A DNA stretch of 13,380 bases. It comes from BQJD01 sp965652415. Lineage in GTDB: Bacteria > Pseudomonadota > Gammaproteobacteria > Arenicellales > CAJQKF01. Of this stretch, positions 1 to 6,793 are shown piece by piece (positions within the stretch are counted from its first letter, which is position 1; each line of letters opens with the position of its first letter). The stretch lies in the NCBI GenBank assembly GCA_965652415.1, contig CBFGVH010000084.1:1-13380 (forward strand), read 5' to 3'. The notes under the pieces were generated by a model that was not told where the DNA came from, did not search any database, and saw nothing but the letters and a program-made list of their open reading frames with translations. The position numbers and the translations under genes were made by a program.

Positions 1-341
1 TGCACGTAGTAGGAGCGGAAGTACTCGCTCTGGTAGAACCGGTCGGGCGCGAACTCGCGCAGGCGGTACAGGCCGGGATCGATGCCGCGCGCGCATGCAA
101 GGAAGAACGGATCGAGCAGGTAGGGCCCTTCCTGGTACATGGTCACGAAGATGCGGCGCTTGTTGGCGGGGAAGTCGTCGAACAGGTCGATGGGCGGCGC
201 GTCGCCGCGGTAGGCGAACATCACCGAGTAGTCGAACGCGACGCGGGCCCGCAGCGCCCTGACCAGTTCCTCGGGGAACTGCGGCGTACCGATGACGGAG
301 ATCACCGCCGCGATGTGCGTGTTCCACTCATGCAGTTTCAA
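1..341 (-). CDS. LuxR-type transcriptional regulator, N-terminal part (gene runs off the left edge)
   Basis: Only the first 113 codons are in the window; the C-terminal part, where a LuxR-type helix-turn-helix would lie, is outside it. The visible protein begins LKLHEWNTHIAAVISVIG (Met if initiated) and contains YQEGPYLLDPFF followed by LREFAPDRF and SEYFRSYY. These segments resemble the N-terminal sensor region of a group of LuxR-type regulators common in Proteobacteria; that recognition is from memory. I chose the TTG start because GGAGGA lies 4 bases upstream, an in-frame TAG stop lies 8 codons further up, and no ATG fits. It diverges from the PotABCD-like operon, so it is a natural candidate to control that operon (inference). 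The ligand cannot be read from this fragment. Without the DNA-binding domain the family call is moderate. Confidence 0.6.
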   Translation of the reverse strand, partial: MKLHEWNTHIAAVISVIGTPQFPEELVRALRARVAFDYSVMFAYRGDAPPIDLFDDFPANKRRIFVTMYQEGPYLLDPFFLACARGIDPGLYRLREFAPDRFYQSEYFRSYYV

Positions 342-345
342 GGAT

Positions 346-351
346 TCCTCC
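346..351 (-). promoter_or_regulatory. Ribosome binding site for the regulator
   Basis: On the minus strand this reads GGAGGA, four bases before the TTG start at 341-339. It is a near-perfect Shine-Dalgarno sequence and is the main reason for choosing the unusual TTG start. Confidence 0.6.
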
Positions 352-379
352 GCCTGGCAGCCCGACTATCCGAATAAGC

Positions 380-401
380 ATATACAAACGAGTATATATA
401 C
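380..401. promoter_or_regulatory. AT-rich dyad, possible operator in the divergent promoter region
   Basis: ATATAC (380-385) and GTATAT (392-397) form an inverted repeat around AAACGA, and GTATATATAC (392-401) is itself a perfect 10-base palindrome. A related palindrome, GGTATACC, lies at 442-449. The stretch of roughly 360-490 is much richer in A and T than the rest of the window and lies between divergent genes, so it should hold promoters for both. Its role as an operator for the neighbouring regulator is inference; AT-rich DNA makes such palindromes by chance fairly often. Confidence 0.3.
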
Positions 402-419
402 ATGAATTCGCGACATTCC

Positions 420-449
420 CTAACATTTACGCGAAGCAAAGGGTATACC
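420..449 (+). promoter_or_regulatory. Possible sigma-70 promoter of the transporter operon
   Basis: CTAACA (420-425) and TATACC (444-449), 18 bases apart, each match the sigma-70 -35 and -10 consensus at four of six positions. They lie about 50 bases before the first gene's ATG. The match is modest and no start-site data exist. The proposed -10 overlaps the palindrome GGTATACC, so a bound regulator there could block polymerase (inference). Confidence 0.3.
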
Positions 450-496
450 ATCAAATCGCAAAACGCCCGCGGATTTTCATGAATGGTGGATAATTG

Positions 497-1678
497 ATGC
501 CGAGCGCCGGCACCGCCGAACCGGTCCTGTCCTTTCGCGGCGTATCCAAGCGCTTCGGCAACATTGTGGCGGCCCGCGACCTGGATCTGGACGTCGCACA
601 AGGGGAATTTCTTTCCTTCCTCGGTCCTTCCGGTTGCGGCAAGACCACCTCGCTCAGGATGATCGCGGGCTTCGAACAGCCGAGCGAGGGCGACGTGCTG
701 CTGATGGGCGCGCGCGTGAACGGCGTGCCGGCCTACCGCCGCCCGGTCAACATGGTGTTCCAGCACTATGCCCTGTTTCCCCACCTCGAAGTGGGCGACA
801 ACGTGGCCTACGGCCTGCGCCAGAGGCGCCCGCGGCCCGACACTCGCCTGGTCGCCAGGCGCGTCGACGAGATGCTCGAGCGCGTCCGGCTGGTTGGTAT
901 GGCCCGGCGCAAGGTGTGGGAGCTGTCCGGCGGGCAGCAGCAGCGCGTGGCGCTGGCCCGCGCCCTGATCAACGAGCCGCGCATCCTGTTGCTCGACGAG
1001 CCGTTGGCGGCGCTCGACCGCAAGCTCAGGCGGGAGATGCAGATCGAGCTGCAGAACCTTCAGCGCGATCTCGGTATCACCTTCGTGCTGGTCACGCACG
1101 ACCAGGAGGAGGCGCTGTCGATGAGCGACCGTGTCTGCATCATGCGCGACGGCGCCATCGTGCAGGTCGGCACCCCGCGCGATCTCTACGACCGGCCGGC
1201 CGGCCGGTACGTCGCCGATTTCGTCGGCAAGTCGAACTTCTTCGACGGCATCGTGCGCAGCAGTGACGGCGCGGGCCTGGCAGTGGAGCTCACCGGCGGG
1301 ATCATGGTCCCCGCGGCACGTGCCTCGGACTCCTTCGCAGCGGGCGATGCGGTCAGCGTCAGCGTGCGCCCGGAACAGATGCTGCTGGCCAGGGATGCGT
1401 CGAGCCTGCCGCCGGATCGCGCGGCGACCCTGCGCGTCACCGTGCTCAATCGCATCTTCCTCGGTGAGCACACCGAGTACCTGCTCGGCGACCCGCGCCT
1501 CGGCGAGTTCCTCGCCCTGGCGCCGCGGCAGTCGGAGGCGAGCGAGTCACCTTTTTCGACCGGCGAGACGATTCACGTTGCATGGAGCACCGGCGCCGCC
1601 CTCGTGCTGGGCGGAGAGAAGGGCGCATCCGCGCCCGCAACAAATACCTCTAGCGGAGGACACCATGTCGATCAATGA
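497..1678 (+). CDS. PotA-like ABC importer ATPase (polyamine-type)
   Basis: This is the cytoplasmic ATPase that powers the importer encoded downstream. The 393-residue protein has every ABC motif: Walker A GPSGCGKTT (43-51), the Q-loop region VFQHYALFP (87-95), signature LSGGQQQR (143-150), Walker B ILLLDEP (163-169) with LAALD following, and the switch histidine in LVTHDQEEA (H201). After FVGKSNFF comes a TOBE-like C-terminal region with SVRPEQMLLA. Length and C-terminal extension match PotA/FbpC-type ATPases. A TTG lies directly before the ATG; I chose ATG 497 because GGTGGA sits 6 bases upstream. The 3' end overlaps the binding-protein gene by 14 bases. Its neighbours (PotD-like protein, two PotB/C-type permeases) favour polyamines or related cations as substrate; exact specificity is not shown. 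Confidence 0.9.
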   Translation: MPSAGTAEPVLSFRGVSKRFGNIVAARDLDLDVAQGEFLSFLGPSGCGKTTSLRMIAGFEQPSEGDVLLMGARVNGVPAYRRPVNMVFQHYALFPHLEVGDNVAYGLRQRRPRPDTRLVARRVDEMLERVRLVGMARRKVWELSGGQQQRVALARALINEPRILLLDEPLAALDRKLRREMQIELQNLQRDLGITFVLVTHDQEEALSMSDRVCIMRDGAIVQVGTPRDLYDRPAGRYVADFVGKSNFFDGIVRSSDGAGLAVELTGGIMVPAARASDSFAAGDAVSVSVRPEQMLLARDASSLPPDRAATLRVTVLNRIFLGEHTEYLLGDPRLGEFLALAPRQSEASESPFSTGETIHVAWSTGAALVLGGEKGASAPATNTSSGGHHVDQ

Positions 1679-2828
1679 AGACAAGCCAATCACCCGCCAG
1701 CAGTTCATGCGCGAACTGCGCCGTTACCACAACGGATCGGTCACGCGGCGCCACTTTCTGGGCGTTACGGGACTCGGCATGGCGGCCGCCGTGACGGGCG
1801 CCGCGGTCCCCGGTCTCATGCCGCGCCGGAGCTTCGCGGCCGGCGACATCGGCGACCGGGTGGTGCTGGCGACGTGGCCGAACTACCACGACCCGGCCAA
1901 TTTCGAGGCCTTCACCGAGGCGACCGGCGCCCACGTGCAGATGAACGTGTTCGGCTCCAACGAGGAGATGCTGGCCAAGCTGCAGGCGGGCGGCAGCGGC
2001 TGGGACGTGTTCGTGCCGACCAACTACACCATCACGACCTATGTCGACGAGGACCTGATCGAGCCGCTCGATCTCGCCCTGCTGCCGAACTACGATGCCG
2101 CCGCGTTCGAGCCGCGCTTCTCCGATGCCGGCACCGTCGGCGGCACCGTGTACGCGGTTCCCAAGAACTGGGGCACCACCGGCTACGCGGTCAACACCAG
2201 CCACACCGGCGGCCGCAAGCTCACCACCTGGAAGGAATTCTGGGACATCACCCGTGCCGAGTTCTCCGGCCGCACCATGGTTCACGACTACCAGCTCACC
2301 ACCATCGGCAACGCACTGAAGTACTTCGGCTACTCGTTCAACTCGGTCGACCCGAACGAGCTCGCGGACGCCGAGAAGCTGCTGCTGGACGTGAAGCCGC
2401 ACCTGTACGCCATCTCCAGCGACTACCAGCCGTCGATGCGCAACGGCGACGCCTGGATGACGATGTGCTGGACCGGCGACGGCAAGCAGCTCAATGCTGA
2501 TTACCCCGAGATCGAGTACGTGCTCGGCGCCGAGGGCGGCGAGATCTGGAGCGACTACTACGCAGTGCCCAAGGGAGCGCCGCATCGCGCCGCCGGCTAC
2601 GCCCTGATCGACTACCTGCTGGACCCCGAGGTCAACGCGCGCGAGGTCCTCGCCCACGGCTACCCGGTTGCCGACAGCCGCACCAACGCCCTGCTGCCCG
2701 CGGAACTGCTCGACGACCCGATCCTGTACCCGGCGGCCGAGTTGCTCGATGCGCTGGAGTTCGGCGCCGCGGCGACACTCACCGATCCCAACCGCGCCGA
2801 GATCCTGGCGCGTTTCAAGGCCGCCTGA
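1665..2828 (+). CDS. PotD/PotF-like periplasmic binding protein, Tat-exported
   Basis: This periplasmic receptor delivers substrate to the two permeases. The 387-residue product carries a twin-arginine signal: TRRHFLG (27-33), then a hydrophobic stretch to about residue 50 and an Ala-rich site near SFAAG (56-60). About 25 polar residues precede the twin arginines, a long n-region. The mature part begins VVLATWPNYHDPANFEAF, the usual opening of PotD/PotF proteins; WDVFVPTNY, VPKNWGTTGYAVN, CWTGDG (268-273) and GGEIWSDYYAVPKGAPH also fit. Aromatic and acidic residues such as W71, Y74, W269, D272 and W295 are candidate ligand contacts by analogy with PotD. ATG 1665 is preceded by GGAGG with 5-base spacing and overlaps the ATPase gene end. 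Polyamine is the likeliest ligand, though related amines are possible. Confidence 0.9.
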   Translation: MSINEDKPITRQQFMRELRRYHNGSVTRRHFLGVTGLGMAAAVTGAAVPGLMPRRSFAAGDIGDRVVLATWPNYHDPANFEAFTEATGAHVQMNVFGSNEEMLAKLQAGGSGWDVFVPTNYTITTYVDEDLIEPLDLALLPNYDAAAFEPRFSDAGTVGGTVYAVPKNWGTTGYAVNTSHTGGRKLTTWKEFWDITRAEFSGRTMVHDYQLTTIGNALKYFGYSFNSVDPNELADAEKLLLDVKPHLYAISSDYQPSMRNGDAWMTMCWTGDGKQLNADYPEIEYVLGAEGGEIWSDYYAVPKGAPHRAAGYALIDYLLDPEVNAREVLAHGYPVADSRTNALLPAELLDDPILYPAAELLDALEFGAAATLTDPNRAEILARFKAA

Positions 2829-2852
2829 TTCCGGCCGCGCGAGGGGGGCGCC

Positions 2853-3704
2853 ATGCAACCGGCCTGGGTGACCCGGCTGCTGCTGCTGCCGGCCACGCTG
2901 TGGATGCTGGTGATGCTGGTGCTCCCCCTGCTGGTCGTGCTGGTCTTCAGCTTCGGCGAGCGGGGGGCGGCGGGCGGCTACGTGCCGGCCTTCACGTTCG
3001 CCCAGTATCTCAACCTGCCGGCGCGGTTCACGGCGTTTCAGAACACCCTGATGCTGGCGCCGGTGGGCACCGTCGTGTGCCTGCTGGTCGCCTACCCGCT
3101 GGCGTATTTTCTCGCGGTGAAAGTGGACCCGCGCTACCGCACCCTGCTGCTGGTGCTGATCATCGTGCCGTTCTGGACCAGTATCCTGATTCGCACCTAT
3201 GCCTGGATCTACATCCTCGGTGGCCAGGGGATACCGAAGCTGCTCGAGTTCGCCGGCATCGAGGGGGTGAGGCTGATCAACACCCGCTTCGCGGTGCTCA
3301 CGGGCATCGTCTACGGCTACCTGCCGCTGATGGTGTTCCCGATCTACGTCAGCCTCGAGAAACTCGACAAGCGCCTCCTCGAGGCGGCGGCCGATCTCGG
3401 CTCCTCTCCGCTGGCGGTGTTTCGCAACATCACCCTGCCGCTGTCGATCCCCGGAGTCGCCACCGGCTGCATGCTGGTGTTCATCCTGCTGATGGGAGAA
3501 TTCCTGATCCCGGCGCTGCTTGGCGGCGGCAAGGTGTTCTTCGTCGGCAACGCACTGGTCGACCTGTTCCTGCAGTCGCGCAACTGGGCCTTCGGGTCGG
3601 CGGTGGCGGCCACGCTGGTGATCGTCATGCTGGTGACCGTCGGCCTGTACATGAGGCTGATGCGGCGCCGCGGCGTGAATCGCGAAGACGTCTCGCTGTT
3701 CTGA
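2853..3704 (+). CDS. PotB-like ABC importer permease
   Basis: This is one of two inner-membrane subunits forming the importer channel. The 283-residue protein has about six hydrophobic segments, roughly at residues 9-33, 64-88, 97-122, 147-167, 202-223 and 246-268. The cytoplasmic EAA loop that docks on the ATPase is clear: LEAAADLGSSPLAVFRNITLP (about 176-196). The segment VPFWTSILIRTYAW (105-118) is characteristic of PotB-type permeases. ATG 2853 follows a G-rich stretch (GAGGGGGG) 24 bases after the binding-protein stop, so it belongs to the same operon. With PotC-like product it should make the heterodimeric channel; substrate is inferred from neighbours. Confidence 0.9.
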   Translation: MQPAWVTRLLLLPATLWMLVMLVLPLLVVLVFSFGERGAAGGYVPAFTFAQYLNLPARFTAFQNTLMLAPVGTVVCLLVAYPLAYFLAVKVDPRYRTLLLVLIIVPFWTSILIRTYAWIYILGGQGIPKLLEFAGIEGVRLINTRFAVLTGIVYGYLPLMVFPIYVSLEKLDKRLLEAAADLGSSPLAVFRNITLPLSIPGVATGCMLVFILLMGEFLIPALLGGGKVFFVGNALVDLFLQSRNWAFGSAVAATLVIVMLVTVGLYMRLMRRRGVNREDVSLF

Positions 3705-3733
3705 CGATGCCGTCACGCGGCCGGTAATCGACG

Positions 3734-4564
3734 ATGAGACTGTACGCCGCCGCCGTCTACCTGTTCCTGTACATACCCATCGGCATCATCGTGCTGTTCA
3801 GTTTCAACGCCGGTCGTCACGCCAGCGATTTCCAGGGGTTCTCGGTCGAGTGGTACGGCAAGGTGCTGGGAAATCCCTTCGCCATGGAGGCGCTGACCAC
3901 CAGCGTCATCGTCGCCGGTCTGACCGCCGTGTTCGCGAGCGTGTTCGGCACCATGGCGGCGCTGGCGCTGCAGAACGTCCGCGGCCGCGTGCGCATCCTC
4001 TACGATGGCGCCATCTACATCGCCATCATGATTCCGGGCATCGTCATCGGCATCGCCACGCTGATCGCGCTGGTAACGCTGTTCGGACACCTCAATTCGC
4101 TGCTCGAAGCGGTGTGGCCCGGCGGGCCCGGCGTCGCGCCGCGGCTCAACCTCGGCTACGGCTCGCTGGTGGCAGCGCATACCCTGTTCACCATGGCGCT
4201 GGTGATCGTCATCGTCCGCGCCCGCATCAGCGGCATGGACCGCGCCCTGGTCGAGGCCTCCGCGGACCTGTACGCCACGCCGTGGGGCACGTTCCGGCAG
4301 GTCACGCTGCCGCAGATCTTTCCCGCCGTGCTGGCGGGGTTCCTGCTCAGCTTCACCTTCAGCTTCGACGATTTCATCATCGCGTTCTTCGTCGCCGGCT
4401 CGCAAACCACCCTCCCGGTATACGTGTTCTCGTCCATTCGTCGCGGCGTCACGCCGGAGATCAACGCCATCGGCACGATGGTGCTCGGCGTTTCGCTCAC
4501 CCTGCTGGTGATCGCCCAGTTCCTGCTCAGACGGCGCCGCGAACCGGCGCCGGCGCCGGAATGA
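3734..4564 (+). CDS. PotC-like ABC importer permease
   Basis: This is the second channel subunit. The 276-residue protein has hydrophobic segments near residues 5-23, 54-78, 92-117, 146-163, 196-220 and 244-265. Its EAA loop reads VEASADLYATPWGTFRQVTLP (about 173-193), and FSFDDFIIAFFVAG (210-222) with PVYVFSSIRRGVTPEINA is typical of PotC. Between the third and fourth segments there is a Gly/Pro-rich stretch (about 121-142, GHLNSLLEAVWPGGPG) that looks longer than I recall for E. coli PotC (264 residues). The start lies 29 bases after the PotB-like stop, with no strong ribosome site, so translation may depend on the upstream gene. Its stop overlaps the dehydrogenase start (ATGA). Confidence 0.9.
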   Translation: MRLYAAAVYLFLYIPIGIIVLFSFNAGRHASDFQGFSVEWYGKVLGNPFAMEALTTSVIVAGLTAVFASVFGTMAALALQNVRGRVRILYDGAIYIAIMIPGIVIGIATLIALVTLFGHLNSLLEAVWPGGPGVAPRLNLGYGSLVAAHTLFTMALVIVIVRARISGMDRALVEASADLYATPWGTFRQVTLPQIFPAVLAGFLLSFTFSFDDFIIAFFVAGSQTTLPVYVFSSIRRGVTPEINAIGTMVLGVSLTLLVIAQFLLRRRREPAPAPE

Positions 4565-5325
4565 TTCTCGAGGGTCGGGTCGCCCTGGTCACCGCCGCCG
4601 GCTCCGGTATCGGACGCGCCGGCGCCGAAATCCTGGCCGCCGAGGGTGCGATGGTCATGGTCACCGACCTCGATGACGCGGCCGCCGACGCCACGGCCGA
4701 TGCCATTCGTGGCGATGGAGGTCGCGCCGAGAGCGCGGCGCTCGACGTTACCGACGACGGTGCCGTGCACGACGTCGTCGAGCGGCTCGCCGCTCACTAC
4801 GGGCGCATCGACATCCTGCACTCGCACGCGGGCATCCAGGTGGAGGGAAGCCTGGAGCAGGTGGACCCCAGCGGCATGGACGCTTCCTGGCAGGTGAACG
4901 TGCGCGCCCATTTCGTGATCGCCCGCGAGGTGGTGGCGCACATGAAGGCATGCGGCGGCGGCTCGATCATCATCACGTCGTCGAGTTCCGGCGTGCTTTA
5001 CGACCGCGAGATGATCGCCTATGCGACCACCAAGCACGCGGTGGTCGCCATGACGAGGCAGATGGCACTCGACTACGGTCGCTTCAACATCCGCATCAAC
5101 AGCTTGTGCCCCGGCTGGGTCGATACGCCGTTCAACGCGCCGTTCATGAAGCAGATGGGCGGTCGCGATGCGTTGCTCGACTACGTCCGCGACAGGATTC
5201 CGCTGGGCCGCTTCGCCACCGCCCGGGAAATCGCCGAGTCTGTCCTGTTCCTCGCCTCGGACCGATCCTCGTTCATCACCGGTCACGCGCTGCTGGTGGA
5301 CGGCGGCGAGTGCCTGGGGGGCTGA
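4561..5325 (+). CDS. Short-chain dehydrogenase/reductase (SDR)
   Basis: This is a cytoplasmic NAD(P)-dependent oxidoreductase of the classical SDR type, 254 residues. The cofactor site is TAAGSGIG (11-18), where the usual second-position glycine is Ala12. Asp36 at the end of the second strand suggests NAD rather than NADP (family rule). The usual NNAG motif is replaced by HSHAG (87-91). The catalytic set is otherwise present: Asn113, Ser in the SSSS run at 140-143, Tyr154 and Lys158 in YATTK. CPGWVDTPFN and ITGHALLVDGGE match the family end. Its ATG overlaps the permease TGA by 4 bases, so it is translationally coupled to the importer and probably acts on the imported compound or its product (inference). 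The substrate cannot be read from sequence. Confidence 0.9.
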   Translation: MILEGRVALVTAAGSGIGRAGAEILAAEGAMVMVTDLDDAAADATADAIRGDGGRAESAALDVTDDGAVHDVVERLAAHYGRIDILHSHAGIQVEGSLEQVDPSGMDASWQVNVRAHFVIAREVVAHMKACGGGSIIITSSSSGVLYDREMIAYATTKHAVVAMTRQMALDYGRFNIRINSLCPGWVDTPFNAPFMKQMGGRDALLDYVRDRIPLGRFATAREIAESVLFLASDRSSFITGHALLVDGGECLGG

Positions 5326-5356
5326 CGGGCGAGTCCGCAGGGACCGGGTGCTGCGG

Positions 5357-5372
5357 CGGCCGCACGCGGCCG
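5357..5372. terminator. GC hairpin between convergent genes, possible bidirectional terminator
   Basis: CGGCCG, then CACG, then CGGCCG form a perfect 6-base-pair stem that reads the same on both strands. It sits in the 49-base gap between the convergent dehydrogenase and multicopper oxidase genes, two bases beyond the oxidase stop. There is no run of T on either side, so it is not a textbook intrinsic terminator, and G/C-rich palindromes are common at this base composition. Confidence 0.3.
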
Positions 5373-5374
5373 GA

Positions 5375-6793
5375 TCAGGCCACCTCGAACCAGGTCATCA
5401 TGCCGCCGGCGGCGTGCTCCAGCATGTGGCAGTGGAGCATCCAGCGGCCGGGATTGTCGGCGACGAACGCCATGCGGATGCGGTCGAAGCCCTGGACCAG
5501 CGTGGTGTCGCGCCACGGCGAGTCGGGCAGCGGCTCGCCGTTGCGTTCGATGACCCGGAAGTGATGCCCGTGCACGTGCATGGCGTGGGGCCAGCGGTTG
5601 TCGTTGAAGAGGTCGATGATGACCGTGCGCCCGCGCCGTGCAGTGAAAAGCGGCGCCTCCCCCATGCCGGCGACACCGTTCATCGACCATGCCATGTCGT
5701 GCTCGACCAGTTCGCGGATGGGCATCTGCCTGCCCTCGAAGCGAGCGGATTGCATGTTGCCCATCGCGCCGCCGCTCATGGTCAATTCGGCACGAATCGC
5801 GGCGTCGAGGTCGAGGTTCGTGTCGAGCGGGTTGACGGGCAGCGCGGGGGGTGGATCGCTGCGGGCGGTGCCGGTGTCGCCCCTCGCCGACAGGTGGGCG
5901 ATGGTGAGCACGCCGCGCTGGTCGACGAGATCGATGGGCGTGCGGCTGCCCGCCGCCGTCGCGACGTCGAGGACGAGATCGGTGCGCTGTCCCGGAGCCA
6001 GCGTGAGCTTGCCGCCGCCCAGCGTGAACGGCGCCACCGGCTGGCCGTCGAGGGCGATCACCCACGGGGAGTGGCCCCTGAAGTGCAGCGTCACGATGCG
6101 TGCATTGGCGGTGTTGGCAACGCGCAGGCGAATGCGCTCGCCGGTGGCGACGTCGATGTCCGGCAGGCTGGCGCCATTGACCGTGATCCAGTTGCCGAGG
6201 CGCCCGGCGTGGCTGATGTCGTGCAGGTCGCCGAACAACGGATCGATCGCTCCGTCGCCCGTCAGCCGCCAGTCGTCCACCACCAGCGGGATGTCCCGGT
6301 CGACGGGATACGGTTGCGCCTCGTCGACGACCAGGAGCCCGTACAGTCCGCGCTCCACCTGCTCGAAGGAGAAGCGGTGGGAGTGGTACCAGTAAGTGCC
6401 CGCGTCGGGTACGGTGAACCCGTATTCGAACTCGGCGCCGGGGGCGACCGCGTCCTGGGTCAGTTCGGGTACGCCGTCCATCGCGTTGGCGATGCGGATG
6501 CCGTGCCAGTGGACGGTGGTGTCGACGTCGAGGCGGTTCTTCAGCCGCACGCGCAGGGTCCGGCCCTGGCGTATCCTGAGCTCGGGTCCGGGAACGGAAC
6601 CGTTGTAGGCGTATACGGGAACACCGTGCGCGGCCTCGAGCCGTTTCGTCGCGGCTGCCGCGGTGAGGACGAAGTCGTCGGCGCGCACGGCCCGAATTCC
6701 CGGCCACCCGATGGCCGCCGCGGCCGTTGCGCCTGCCGCCAGGAACCGCCGCCGACCGGCCGAGAAGGGCGCTGCCGACGAGGCGTTCGGCAC
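5375..6793 (-). CDS. Multicopper oxidase (laccase/CueO/CopA-like), Tat-exported
   Basis: This 472-residue periplasmic enzyme should oxidise a substrate such as Cu(I) or a phenol at a type 1 copper and reduce oxygen at the trinuclear centre. A Tat signal is visible: RRRFLAAG (14-21), a hydrophobic stretch and a likely cut near AVRADD. All four copper clusters are intact: HWHG (95-98), WYHSH (H137, H139), HAMHVHGHHF (H403, H406, H408) and HCHMLEHAAGGM (H454, C455, H456, H460, M465 as axial ligand). VPGPELRIRQG and WPHAMHVHG are standard for the three-domain oxidases. There is no long Met-rich insert of the E. coli CueO type, although LTMSGGAMGNM (337-347) is mildly Met-rich. The GTG start overlaps the preceding TAG (TAGTG), which supports coupled translation with the cytochrome-DsbC gene. 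The substrate is not settled; the operon points to copper. Confidence 0.93.
   Translation of the reverse strand: MPNASSAAPFSAGRRRFLAAGATAAAAIGWPGIRAVRADDFVLTAAAATKRLEAAHGVPVYAYNGSVPGPELRIRQGRTLRVRLKNRLDVDTTVHWHGIRIANAMDGVPELTQDAVAPGAEFEYGFTVPDAGTYWYHSHRFSFEQVERGLYGLLVVDEAQPYPVDRDIPLVVDDWRLTGDGAIDPLFGDLHDISHAGRLGNWITVNGASLPDIDVATGERIRLRVANTANARIVTLHFRGHSPWVIALDGQPVAPFTLGGGKLTLAPGQRTDLVLDVATAAGSRTPIDLVDQRGVLTIAHLSARGDTGTARSDPPPALPVNPLDTNLDLDAAIRAELTMSGGAMGNMQSARFEGRQMPIRELVEHDMAWSMNGVAGMGEAPLFTARRGRTVIIDLFNDNRWPHAMHVHGHHFRVIERNGEPLPDSPWRDTTLVQGFDRIRMAFVADNPGRWMLHCHMLEHAAGGMMTWFEVA

Noticed and set aside
338..1471. 377-codon minus-strand frame opposite the ATPase gene
   Set aside because: Antisense shadow with no recognisable domain; it covers the intergenic promoter region and overlaps the start of the real regulator gene.
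1131..1664. In-frame upstream extension of the PotD-like gene
   Set aside because: It overlaps the ATPase gene, is Arg/Ser-rich, and would bury the Tat signal; a strong ribosome site supports ATG 1665.
1650..3716. 688-codon open frame on the minus strand opposite the importer genes
   Set aside because: Its protein is rich in His, Gln, Arg and Asp repeats with no domain, and it lies antisense to two clear genes; such frames are expected in GC-rich DNA.
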